18,154 nt of DNA from Sphingobium sp. (GTDB lineage Bacteria > Pseudomonadota > Alphaproteobacteria > Sphingomonadales > Sphingomonadaceae): the NCBI GenBank assembly GCA_030148625.1, contig JASBTC010000113.1:1-18154 (forward strand), in the 5' to 3' direction. The position numbers and the translations under genes were made by a program. The notes beneath the pieces were generated by a model that worked only from the letters and a program-made list of their open reading frames with translations, was not told where the DNA came from and made no database searches. Shown here piece by piece: positions 1 through 8,249 of this stretch; position 1 is the stretch's first letter; the number at the start of each line of letters is the position of its first letter.

Positions 1-1458
<1,458 letters not shown>

Positions 1459-1471
1459 GCGCGGTGCCTTT

Positions 1472-2176
1472 TCAATCGGTCAGCCAGTGGATGTCGATCG
1501 GCTGTTCGTAATCGGCGAGCACGCGGCCGATCGGGACGTTCGAGCTCGGCCCGTCGGCGATCGCACGCTCCAGCACCTTCTGCTTTTCCTGGCCCTTGAT
1601 CGCGATGGTCAGCGTGCGTGCGGACAGGATCGCGGCGCGGGTCAGCGTCACGCGCGGCACCGGCGCCTCGGCGGGCAGGGGATCGGGCAGCACGCCGATT
1701 GCACGGCGCGCCTTGGGACCGTTCAGCGCCTCGTCGAGATCGGCGCCGGGAAAGATCGAGGCGGTATGCCCGTCGGTCCCGATGCCGAGCCAGACCAGAT
1801 CGGGCGGCCAGTGCAGGTCCTGCAGCCGCGCGTCGGCGGCGTTGCCGGCCAGCTTGTGATCCTTGTTCTCGGTGGCGATGGGCAGAACGCGCGCGCCCAG
1901 CGGAATGAAGACCTTGGCGATCCCCGCGACATTGCTCAGCGGATCGCTGACCGCGACCAGCCGGTCGTCGGTCGGAATGATCGTGACGTTCTTCCATTTG
2001 AGCTTGGCCTTGGCCAGCTTGGCGAAGATCGGGCCAGGCGTGCTGCCGCCGGGGAAAGCGACCAGCGCCTGGCCGCGCGCGTCCCGCGCCGGTTCGATGA
2101 TGAAACCGATGTCGCCGGCGACGGCTTCGGCCCATTCATCCTCGTCTTCATAGTCCCAGAATTCGGCTTCGATCAT
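1472..2176 (-). CDS. pgl: 6-phosphogluconolactonase (Pgl, DevB/SOL type)
   Basis: This enzyme hydrolyses 6-phosphogluconolactone to 6-phosphogluconate, between Zwf and Edd. The protein has 234 residues, normal for the SOL/DevB family. Motifs seen are FPGGSTP (41-47, phosphate-binding loop), PTDDRLV (68-74), and [11 protein letters not shown] (133-143), whose His is the expected catalytic residue. No signal peptide or membrane segment is present, so it is cytoplasmic. The ATG at 2176 is the best start because it begins [10 protein letters not shown] at the fold's first strand. It has only a weak GGA-type ribosome site, and its start context, GGGCATGATCGAA, is echoed by the tandem repeat lying between it and zwf. 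A six-codon micro-ORF from 2193 ends with a TGA overlapping this ATG, which could couple translation. Edd follows 13 nt downstream. Confidence 0.95.
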   Translation of the reverse strand: MIEAEFWDYEDEDEWAEAVAGDIGFIIEPARDARGQALVAFPGGSTPGPIFAKLAKAKLKWKNVTIIPTDDRLVAVSDPLSNVAGIAKVFIPLGARVLPIATENKDHKLAGNAADARLQDLHWPPDLVWLGIGTDGHTASIFPGADLDEALNGPKARRAIGVLPDPLPAEAPVPRVTLTRAAILSARTLTIAIKGQEKQKVLERAIADGPSSNVPIGRVLADYEQPIDIHWLTD

Positions 2177-2200
2177 GCCCGTGTCCTAATCATGCTCAAT

Positions 2201-2263
2201 TTCAATCGTGCCCAAACTCAATCATGCCAAAACTCAATCGTGCCCAGACTCAATCATGCCAGG
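2201..2263 (-). repeat. Intercistronic 16-bp tandem repeat (four units, 32-bp higher-order period)
   Basis: Four consecutive units lie at 2201-2216, 2217-2232, 2233-2248 and 2249-2263. On the coding (minus) strand each reads GGCATGATTGAG or GGGCACGATTGAG plus a short T/G spacer. Odd and even units differ in the same way, so the array is two copies of a 32-bp dimer. A degenerate fifth unit (GCATGATTAGG) lies at 2185-2200. The pgl start (GGGCATGATCGAA) falls in the same phase: the A of each ATG or ACG sits at 2257, 2241, 2225, 2209, 2193 and 2176. The last unit overlaps the final codons and stop of zwf. This is read directly from the sequence; any function is inference. Confidence 0.9.
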
Positions 2264-3713
2264 TCACGCCATCGCGCTCGGTCAGTGCGATCGCGAGCGA
2301 CGGGCCCCAGCTTCCGGCGCCATAGGGTTTGGGTTTCATCCCGTTCTTCGCCCAGCCGGCGCGGATCGCGTCGATCCAGTCCCATTGCGCCTCCACTTCG
2401 TCGCGGCGGACGAACAAGGTCGGATCCCCCTCGATCAGGTCGAGCAGCAGCCGTTCATAGGCGATGCGTCGGCGCGTACCGGCAAAGGCATGGGTCAGCG
2501 ACAGGTCGAGCGGCACCTCGCGCAGGCGGATGCCGTCGCGGTCGAGCCCGGGTTCCTTCGCCATCACCAGCAAACGGATATATTCCTCGGGTTGCAGGCG
2601 GATGACGAGCTTGTTCGCCTTCAGCTTGCCGCCGCGCTTGGCGAAGATCGAATGCGGCACGCATTTGAACTGGATGAAGATCTCGGACTGGCGCGTGGGC
2701 AGCCTTTTGCCGGTGCGCAGATAGAAGGGCACGCCCTGCCAGCGCCAATTGTCGACATGCGCCTTGATCGCGACGAAAGTCTCGGTGTCGGACGATTTGC
2801 CGAGTTCGTCGGCATAGCCCGGCACTGCCTCGCCCTTGCTCGCGCCTTCGCCGTACTGGCCGGTCACGGTGTGGCTCGGCGCGGTCTCGGCATCGATGCG
2901 GCGCAGCGAGCGCAGCACTTTCACTTTCTCGTCGCGGATCGCGGTCGCGTCGAAACTCGCCGGCGGCTCCATCGCGACCAGTGCGAGCAACTGGAGCATA
3001 TGGTTTTGCACCATGTCCCTCAGCGCGCCGGTATCGTCGTAGAAGCCGACCCGGCCTTCCAGCCCGACGGTCTCGGATACGGTGATCTGGACATGGTCGA
3101 TGCCGTTGGCGTTCCACAGCGGCTCGAACATCGAATTGGCGAAGCGCAGCGCCAGCAGGTTCTGGACGGTTTCCTTGCCCAGATAATGGTCGATCCGGAA
3201 GGTCCGGTTCTCGGGGAAGGCGGCGGCGACCGCGTCGTTGATCTCGCGGGAGCTGGCCAGATCGGTGCCCAGCGGCTTTTCCAGTCCGATGCGGACCTTC
3301 TCGCCCGCAAGGCCCGCCAGCTTGAGCCCGGCGATGGTCGGCTCGAACAGGAAGGGCGCGGTCGACAGGAAGATGGCGAGACCTTTGGAAACATCGCCGA
3401 CCTTCTCGGCGAGCGCCGGAAAACCGTCCGAGTTCGAGGCGTCGAGCGGCTGGTAGAACAGTCGATCGAGGAAGCTGGCGATCGTCGCGTCGTCCTTGCG
3501 CTCGGCGGGCAGGAATTCCTCGAGCGCCTTGCGCGCGAAGTCGCGATAGCCGGCATCGTCCAGCGTGCTGCGCGCGGTGCCGACGATGCGCAGATGATCC
3601 GCCACCAGTCCGTCGGCGTGGAGCGCATAAAGCGAAGGCAGCAACATGCGCCGCGCGAGATCGCCGGTCGCGCCGAACAGCAGGAGCGTTTCGAAAGGCA
3701 TGGATGGGCTCAT
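2250..3713 (-). CDS. zwf: Glucose-6-phosphate 1-dehydrogenase
   Basis: This enzyme oxidises glucose 6-phosphate to 6-phosphogluconolactone with NAD(P)+, feeding the Entner-Doudoroff and pentose phosphate routes. The protein has 487 residues from the ATG at 3713 (MSPSMPFETL), the usual length. Motifs: the Rossmann loop LFGATGDLARR (12-22), EKPLGTD (145-151), and the substrate and active-site stretch RIDHYLGKE (173-181) with its catalytic-site His. The frame is also open to a GTG at 3728, and an ATG at 3701 would give MPFETL. The 3713 start was chosen because a GGTGGA sequence lies about 10 nt upstream. That start sits one base from a GC-only hairpin. The 3' end (codons for WHD, then TGA) lies inside the tandem repeat. 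It is the first gene of zwf-pgl-edd and begins about 50 nt after hspQ. Confidence 0.95.
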   Translation of the reverse strand: MSPSMPFETLLLFGATGDLARRMLLPSLYALHADGLVADHLRIVGTARSTLDDAGYRDFARKALEEFLPAERKDDATIASFLDRLFYQPLDASNSDGFPALAEKVGDVSKGLAIFLSTAPFLFEPTIAGLKLAGLAGEKVRIGLEKPLGTDLASSREINDAVAAAFPENRTFRIDHYLGKETVQNLLALRFANSMFEPLWNANGIDHVQITVSETVGLEGRVGFYDDTGALRDMVQNHMLQLLALVAMEPPASFDATAIRDEKVKVLRSLRRIDAETAPSHTVTGQYGEGASKGEAVPGYADELGKSSDTETFVAIKAHVDNWRWQGVPFYLRTGKRLPTRQSEIFIQFKCVPHSIFAKRGGKLKANKLVIRLQPEEYIRLLVMAKEPGLDRDGIRLREVPLDLSLTHAFAGTRRRIAYERLLLDLIEGDPTLFVRRDEVEAQWDWIDAIRAGWAKNGMKPKPYGAGSWGPSLAIALTERDGVTWHD

Positions 3714-3714
3714 G

Positions 3715-3734
3715 CCCCCGGTTTCCACCGGGGG
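3715..3734 (-). promoter_or_regulatory. GC-only hairpin abutting the zwf start codon
   Basis: The arms CCCCCGG (3715-3721) and CCGGGGG (3728-3734) are perfectly complementary, with a 6-nt loop (TGGAAA on the coding strand). The hairpin ends one base before the ATG at 3713, and its loop-proximal strand carries the only ribosome-site-like GGTGGA. It could therefore limit zwf initiation, or be an attenuator or terminator-like element after hspQ, though it has no U tract. The pairing is seen; the role is inferred. Confidence 0.5.
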
Positions 3735-3735
3735 T

Positions 3736-3747
3736 CAACCATGGTTG
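3736..3747. promoter_or_regulatory. 12-bp perfect palindrome between hspQ and zwf
   Basis: CAACCATGGTTG is a perfect 12-bp palindrome lying just upstream of the zwf hairpin and 16 nt past the hspQ stop. It could be an operator half-pair or simply chance. No matching second copy was noticed in the window. Confidence 0.3.
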
Positions 3748-3763
3748 CACATGCGCGATGATT

Positions 3764-4144
3764 TTAGTGGCGGTGTTCCCGGCGGAGGCGATACCGCCCA
3801 TCGGCATAACCGTCGAAAATGCCCGCGATCGCTGGGTGATCCACCGGCTCCTCGCTTTCGTCGGTCACCAGATTCTGCTGGCTGACATAGGCGATATAGC
3901 TGCTCTCCGCATTCTCGGCGAGCAGGTGGTAGAAAGGCTGGTCCTTGCGCGGGCGGACGTCCTCGGGAATCGCCTCATACCATTCGTCGGTATTGGCGAA
4001 GACCGGATCGATATCGAAGATCACCCCGCGGAAATCGAACAGCCGGTGCTTGACCACATCGCCGATCGAAAAACGCGCATGGCTGACGGGCGGCATCACT
4101 GCGGGCGGCCTGGCCGCGGCCGGGGTGGAACTGGGTACTGTCAT
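3764..4144 (-). CDS. hspQ: Heat shock protein HspQ (YccV-like / hemimethylated-DNA-binding domain)
   Basis: HspQ proteins are small cytoplasmic heat-shock proteins. In Enterobacteria HspQ acts on DnaA stability and as a specificity enhancer of Lon. The 126-residue product has a Pro/Ala-rich N-terminal tail (1-20), then the YccV-like SH3-type barrel: ARFSIGDVVKHRLFDFRGVI (23-42), FDIDPVF (43-49), the aromatic DQPFYHLLAE (68-77), and YIAYVSQQNL (83-92). The alphaproteobacterial family keeps the same DFRGVIFDIDPVFANTDEWY block. The ATG at 4144 has little ribosome-site match; an internal ATG (residue 17, MPPVSHARF) is the alternative. A possible promoter lies so close to 4144 that the message could be leaderless. 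It is encoded directly upstream of zwf on the same strand, so read-through into zwf is possible. Confidence 0.88.
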   Translation of the reverse strand: MTVPSSTPAAARPPAVMPPVSHARFSIGDVVKHRLFDFRGVIFDIDPVFANTDEWYEAIPEDVRPRKDQPFYHLLAENAESSYIAYVSQQNLVTDESEEPVDHPAIAGIFDGYADGRYRLRREHRH

Positions 4145-4150
4145 GATTCC

Positions 4151-4178
4151 AATCTAGGGTGGTTTTCGGCGGGCGCAA
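4151..4178 (-). promoter_or_regulatory. Candidate hspQ promoter (possibly heat-shock sigma type, leaderless)
   Basis: On the minus strand TTGCGC (4173-4178) is followed after 16 nt by TAGATT (4151-4156). The extended -10, CCTAGATTGG, resembles the alphaproteobacterial RpoH pattern CyTATnTnnG with one mismatch. The expected transcription start would fall at or next to the A of the hspQ ATG (4144), giving a leaderless message. This is consistent with the missing Shine-Dalgarno sequence. It is a by-eye match only. Confidence 0.3.
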
Positions 4179-4186
4179 CCCGGCGC

Positions 4187-4215
4187 TTGTCAGATCCGAA
4201 TGCCTGCGCTAAGGC
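4187..4215 (+). promoter_or_regulatory. Weak candidate promoter for tRNA-Ser
   Basis: TTGTCA (4187-4192) with TAAGGC (4210-4215) gives a 17-nt spacer and a start near 4222, about 44 nt before the mature tRNA. The -10 match is poor, so this is only a candidate. It would be divergent from the hspQ promoter. Confidence 0.22.
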
Positions 4216-4265
4216 CCGCCCCTCGTTCGACCGGCCGCACCTGTCCGGGTGCCCCGTTCCTCTGC

Positions 4266-4355
<90 letters not shown>

Positions 4356-4372
4356 CATAATCACTTGAGGGC

Positions 4373-4391
4373 AAAGGGATTATTTCCCTTT
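4373..4391. terminator. Hairpin between convergent tRNA-Ser and the FAH-family gene
   Basis: AAAGGGA (4373-4379) and TCCCTTT (4385-4391) form a perfect 7-bp stem with a 5-nt loop, 18 nt past the tRNA end. The tRNA and the minus-strand catabolic cluster run towards each other here, so a bidirectional terminator is plausible. No clear T tract follows on either strand, which lowers confidence. The rest of 4392-4508 shows no gene. Confidence 0.4.
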
Positions 4392-4508
4392 CGCTCGCGC
4401 AAGAACAGCCCGTTTCGGCTTTCTCCGTTGGTGCGGCGAGCGTTCACCGCGGTTCGCGCCAGTTTGACAACAGCCCGATATCGACAGCGAAGCGTTGGCG
4501 GTGACTTG

Positions 4509-5417
4509 TCAGGCCCTTGCGGCATCGACGATCGGCGTTTCCATGATTCCGAGCCCCGTGATCGACATCCGAACCGTATCGCCGTGGCGCAGGAATTCCG
4601 GCGGCTTCCGGAATGCGCCGCATCCCGTAGTCGTGCCGGTGAAGATCGCGTCACCCGGGCTCAGGTCGAGCAGCTTGCTGAAATTCTCGATGAGCCCTGG
4701 GATGTCGATGATCATCTCGGAACTCATCCCGTCCTGCCGCAGCTTGCCATTGACCCAGCATTGCAGCCGCAGTGCGTGCGGGTCGGGTATCTCGTCCCTG
4801 GTGACGAGCCACGGCCCGAGGGGCGAACTGGTGCGAATGCCCTTGGCGCGCGTGACCTGCGAGAAGAGCGGGCTCAACGCGACATCCTTGAGCGCCATGT
4901 CGCGCGCGGTGACGTCGTTTCCGATCATATATCCGGCGACATGGTCCAACGCCTTTTCGCGCGGAATGTCGCGCCCGCCGCGGCCGATGACGACAACAAT
5001 CTCGGTTTCATAGTCGAGCTGTTCGCTGTCGGCCGGGCATATCACCGCGTCGCGCGGTCCGATGACGCTATTGGAAGGCTTGAAGATCAGCAGCGGCTCG
5101 GATGGCGACGGGGTATTTTTGCGCCCCGTGGCCTCATCGAGATGCGACTGATAATTCCCGCCGACCACGATGATCTTTTCAGGGCACGGAACGGGCGCGC
5201 CGACCCGTACGCTGTTTGCCGGAAAGCGTTCGGCGCCCGCAGCAATGGCGCCTTCGACCAGCGGCTGGAGATAATCGAGCAGGCCCAGAAAGCTGTTTGT
5301 ATCGAGAACCGGAAACCCAAGACCGGTGAGAATGGACGCCAGCGGCGCGATAGTCTCATCCTCAAGATAGATGCCGGGCTGTTCCGCATGCTTGGGACCA
5401 TAGGAAATGATTTTCAT
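4509..5417 (-). CDS. Fumarylacetoacetate hydrolase (FAH) family protein
   Basis: FAH-fold enzymes cleave or isomerise acylpyruvate-like and other oxo-acid substrates with Mg2+ or Mn2+. The 302-residue product (start MKIISYGPKH) keeps the metal ligands Glu137 and Glu139 in DYETEI, Asp168 in GNDVTARD, and the His92-x-x-Glu95 pair of GGNYQSHLDE that serves in hydrolysis or decarboxylation in relatives. The C-terminal part has PGDAIFTGTTTGCGA (254-268). It has no signal peptide, so it is cytoplasmic. The frame is open further upstream to 5591, but that extension overlaps the preceding gene; the ATG at 5417 has GGAG nine bases upstream. It is the last gene of the minus-strand cluster, 55 nt after the crotonase gene. 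The exact substrate (acylpyruvate, hydroxy-oxo-dioate, ring-cleavage product) cannot be told from sequence. Confidence 0.9.
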   Translation of the reverse strand: MKIISYGPKHAEQPGIYLEDETIAPLASILTGLGFPVLDTNSFLGLLDYLQPLVEGAIAAGAERFPANSVRVGAPVPCPEKIIVVGGNYQSHLDEATGRKNTPSPSEPLLIFKPSNSVIGPRDAVICPADSEQLDYETEIVVVIGRGGRDIPREKALDHVAGYMIGNDVTARDMALKDVALSPLFSQVTRAKGIRTSSPLGPWLVTRDEIPDPHALRLQCWVNGKLRQDGMSSEMIIDIPGLIENFSKLLDLSPGDAIFTGTTTGCGAFRKPPEFLRHGDTVRMSITGLGIMETPIVDAARA

Positions 5418-5472
5418 GGAAACGCGCTCCGTCGGGGCCTGGCATCGGGTGACCAACCTGCCGGTCTCACAT

Positions 5473-6252
5473 CTAGCGCCCTTCAAATCGGGGTGATCTT
5501 TTCTCCTCAAAGGCTTTGAGGCCTTCCGCGAAATCCCGTGTCGTGAAGATCCGCTGCGCGCTCTCGAATGCGTGAGACAGCAACAGACCATTGTCGATCG
5601 ACCCTGCCCGGCGCATCAGCGATTTGGCGGCGGCGAGCGCGATCGGTTGCTTGGAAGCGATCTTTTCGGCCATTTTACGAACGGTCCCGGCGAGCTGTTC
5701 GGCCGGCACGACATGGTTCACAAAACCCGCATCGGCCAATTCCCTCGCCGTCCACACGTCACCGGTGAACAAGAGTTCGGCCGCTTTTTTCCGCGACATC
5801 AGATAGGGGGCCAGCACGGCGGAGACGGGACCGAAGCCGACGAAATTGGCGTGACCGTCGCCCATTTTCACGCCCTCGGCGGCAATCACGATATCGGCAT
5901 AGCAGCAAAGCTCGAACCCGCCCGCGACCGCGACCCCATTGACCGCGGCGATCACGGGGCTGGGGAATTCTTCCAGTTTCCGGAACATGGCCGGCGCCAG
6001 GGCGTAAAAGCGTTCGCGCAGCGATGGATCGACTTCCCAGCATTTCAGCTGCTTGATGTCCGCGCCGACACAGAATGCGTTGCCGACACCCGTCAGGATC
6101 AGCACGCGCACGTCATGGTCGGCCGCGGCCTCGGTCAGCACCGCATCGAACCGCTCGATCATGTCGAGATTGATCGCGTTCATCGCCTCCGGGCGATTCA
6201 TCCGGATGGTCGCGACATGACCTTCCTTCACATAATCTATGGGGCCGCCCAT
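5473..6252 (-). CDS. Enoyl-CoA hydratase/isomerase (crotonase) family protein with non-canonical active site
   Basis: This is a crotonase-fold protein of 259 residues, normal length, probably acting on a CoA thioester made by the cluster's acyl-CoA ligase. The oxyanion-hole segments are GADI (63-66) and VAVAGGFEL (107-115). Aligned to rat crotonase by eye, Glu114 corresponds to catalytic Glu144. The position of Glu164 is His134 (GDGHANF, 131-137), and the usual PGAGGTQRL loop is replaced by GFGPVSAVL. It is therefore unlikely to be a plain enoyl-CoA hydratase. Isomerase, hydrolase, decarboxylase or C-C hydrolase chemistry is possible, and several crotonase homologues lack one of the two Glu residues. 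The start MGGPIDYVKEG fits the first strand. It follows the alpha/beta hydrolase after 24 nt and precedes the FAH gene by 55 nt, so it is clearly operonic. Confidence 0.9.
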   Translation of the reverse strand: MGGPIDYVKEGHVATIRMNRPEAMNAINLDMIERFDAVLTEAAADHDVRVLILTGVGNAFCVGADIKQLKCWEVDPSLRERFYALAPAMFRKLEEFPSPVIAAVNGVAVAGGFELCCYADIVIAAEGVKMGDGHANFVGFGPVSAVLAPYLMSRKKAAELLFTGDVWTARELADAGFVNHVVPAEQLAGTVRKMAEKIASKQPIALAAAKSLMRRAGSIDNGLLLSHAFESAQRIFTTRDFAEGLKAFEEKRSPRFEGR

Positions 6253-6276
6253 CGCGCATTCTCCGACAATATGAGA

Positions 6277-7017
6277 TCAGACGTTCGACAGCGCGTCCGC
6301 AACGGCCGCCGGCGCGTCGAGCATCAGCTCGTGGCCAAAAGGCAGGTCGATCCTGGTCCAGCGATCGTCATGCTCGATCCGTGCATAGGCATCGAAGCCG
6401 AGCTGATCATAACCGCCCCATCCCGTCGCCCGGACATAGACCCGGTGCGCGACCTGCTCATGAGCGCCCGTCAGACGAACGGCTTCGCAAAATGTCGCGA
6501 ATGGCTGCGGCGTCGCGAGCCGATCGACGAGCGGGATATCGGCAGCGTTCGTGTTGAGCATCGAAGAGGGTAGCGGCGGCACCAGGCACCCGCCGGCGTC
6601 GGCGGTGCCGCGCAGCAGCGCGGCGACGATCTGCGCGTTGCCGTTGAGGTCGAGCACCGACTTGCCGGACTCGGGGATGATGGCATCGAGATAGACCAGC
6701 GCGCTTATGCGGTCGGGGATCGCGTCGGCGACGGCCGTGATCAGCATGCCGGCATAGGAATGGCCGACCAGGACGACATCGCGAAGCTCTTCCCAGCGAA
6801 TGAGATTGACGAGATCGTCGACATGCGTCTGGACGGTGACGGTCATCGCGCCGGCCAGATGCGCGCGTTCGCCGAGCCCCGTCAGCGTCGGCGTGAAGAC
6901 CCGATGCCCCTGGGCGCGCAACAGCCCGGCCACACGGGCATAGCACCAGCCGCCGCGCCACGCGCCATGGACGAGAAGGAAGGTTCGCGTCGCCGTAGCG
7001 GAATTGCCCATGGTCAT
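6277..7017 (-). CDS. Alpha/beta-fold hydrolase (esterase-like)
   Basis: This is an alpha/beta hydrolase of 246 residues, likely an esterase or a related carboxyl-ester or C-C hydrolase. It resembles the compact plant-esterase/hydroxynitrile-lyase-type subfamily. Seen: VHGAWRGGW (16-24), the nucleophile elbow VGHSYAGM (84-91) with Ser87, and LPFGHELM (225-232) with catalytic His229. The acid residue is less clear; Asp209 or a nearby Asp in GGYDQLGFDAY is a candidate. No signal peptide is seen. The ATG at 7017 overlaps the binding-protein stop as ATGA, suggesting translational coupling. An ATG at 7011 (MGNSATATR) has better spacing (9 nt) from AAAGGA and is equally possible. The frame upstream to 7059 lies inside the preceding gene and is disfavoured. 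A low-complexity active-site cap (about 120-175) separates the two halves. Confidence 0.9.
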   Translation of the reverse strand: MTMGNSATATRTFLLVHGAWRGGWCYARVAGLLRAQGHRVFTPTLTGLGERAHLAGAMTVTVQTHVDDLVNLIRWEELRDVVLVGHSYAGMLITAVADAIPDRISALVYLDAIIPESGKSVLDLNGNAQIVAALLRGTADAGGCLVPPLPSSMLNTNAADIPLVDRLATPQPFATFCEAVRLTGAHEQVAHRVYVRATGWGGYDQLGFDAYARIEHDDRWTRIDLPFGHELMLDAPAAVADALSNV

Positions 7018-8195
7018 CTGTCCTTTCCTTTGTCGACCGCCATTTCGCGTGCCGACCACGCGGTCAGGCGAAATTGTCCCGCCACGATTTGCGCGATCGC
7101 GACGTCGTCGATCGAAAGCCCCGAATGATCGGCCTCGGTGAAGCGATATCGTCCCTGTGGCGTCTCGACCGAAATCGCTTCCAACGCGTCCCTGATGGCG
7201 CGCGGATCGCTGCTTCCAGCCTTGTCGATGGCGGCCGCGATCAGCCTGACCGCGACATAACCGTCGAGCGCGAATTGCGAGGGTGCATGTCCGTAGGCCC
7301 GCGTGAACGAAGCGACCATGTCGGTGGCCATCGCCTTGACGGGCCCATCCGGCAGGTCCGCCGCGACGGTTGCGATCGGGGCCGCCACAATGATCCCGTC
7401 GGCGCCCGGGCCAACCGCGTTCACGAAAGCCGGGCCGGCGACGCCGTGGGGCATCAACAGCGGAAGGCGGCGCGGTGCCTTGGCATAGGCCCGTGCGAAG
7501 GCGATCGCCGGCGGACCGGTCAGCCAGCCCATGACCGCTTGCGGGCGGGCGGCGTCGATGCGCGCCATGACCGCCGAAAAATCCGTCGTATCGACATGAA
7601 CCGACTGCGCCTCGAGCAGTTCGATGCCGTATCGTTCGAGCTTTTCCTTCTGCATCGCCCAGCCGGTCCGGCCGAACAGGCTGTCGGCGTCGTACACGAC
7701 GGCGATACGCGTATAGCCCACCGCCTTCATGTAGCGCAGCAACTGCTCGCCAACGAGCCGGCCCGTCAGCGGCGTGATGAAGACATAGGGGCGAACCGGC
7801 CTGATCTGCGCCTCTGCCGCCCCCGTCGACACATAGGGAATCCGTGCTTCCTCCACCGAAGGAATGGCGGCGAGGCTCGCATTGGAAAAGGAACTGCCGA
7901 CGACGGCGGCGACATTTTGCGCCTTCAGCCGCGCAAAGGCATCGATCGCACCTTGCGGTTGGGTGCGGTCGTCCTCCAGGCGCAACGCGATCTGCCGCCC
8001 ACCCAGCACCCCGCCACGCTCGTTGATCTGCGCTGCGGCAAGAGCGGCCCCCTGTTCATTGTCGAGCCCGCCCGGATTGTTGCCCGTGCGCGACACGAGC
8101 TGGCCGATGACGACCGGCGATGGCGGTGCCTTTCCGGCCATCGCCGCGCCGGGAAGCAGCAGCGCGCCGGCCATGATCATCAACAATGCCTTCAT
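7014..8195 (-). CDS. Periplasmic substrate-binding protein, Leu/Ile/Val (LivJ-like) type, without ABC partner genes
   Basis: This is a type I periplasmic binding protein of 393 residues, the kind that feeds branched-chain amino acid or aromatic-acid ABC importers. From the ATG at 8195 it has a signal peptide, MKALLMIMAGALLLPGAAMA, with cleavage expected near residue 20. The mature part begins with VVIGQLVSRTG (about 28-38), then NEQGAALAAAQINERGG, IALRLEDDRTQP and AAVVGSSFSNASLAAIP, all typical of this family. The start was moved from 8213 because AAGG lies nine bases before 8195 and nothing lies before 8213. No permease or ATPase gene is present anywhere in the window, so it may work with a distant transporter, carry substrate across the periplasm, or sense it. 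The stop overlaps the hydrolase start (ATGA), and it lies 54 nt downstream of the ligase gene. Confidence 0.9.
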   Translation of the reverse strand: MKALLMIMAGALLLPGAAMAGKAPPSPVVIGQLVSRTGNNPGGLDNEQGAALAAAQINERGGVLGGRQIALRLEDDRTQPQGAIDAFARLKAQNVAAVVGSSFSNASLAAIPSVEEARIPYVSTGAAEAQIRPVRPYVFITPLTGRLVGEQLLRYMKAVGYTRIAVVYDADSLFGRTGWAMQKEKLERYGIELLEAQSVHVDTTDFSAVMARIDAARPQAVMGWLTGPPAIAFARAYAKAPRRLPLLMPHGVAGPAFVNAVGPGADGIIVAAPIATVAADLPDGPVKAMATDMVASFTRAYGHAPSQFALDGYVAVRLIAAAIDKAGSSDPRAIRDALEAISVETPQGRYRFTEADHSGLSIDDVAIAQIVAGQFRLTAWSAREMAVDKGKDR

Positions 8196-8249
8196 ATGTT
8201 TCGACCTTCGCATCGGTGAATTTGCTTGCTCGCAAGGCGTCAGGGCGGC

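Noticed and set aside
2201..2263. CRISPR-like array
   Set aside because: The 16-bp units are directly abutting, with no unique spacers and only four copies, and they overlap the zwf end.
2208..3761. 517-codon plus-strand frame opposite zwf
   Set aside because: Antisense shadow of zwf; low-quality composition (rich in His, Gln, Arg and Asp) and no domain, while zwf has clear motifs.
5418..5591. N-terminal extension of the FAH gene to 5591
   Set aside because: It overlaps the crotonase coding sequence in another frame and has a Cys/Arg-rich sequence unlike the family; the ATG at 5417 has a ribosome site.
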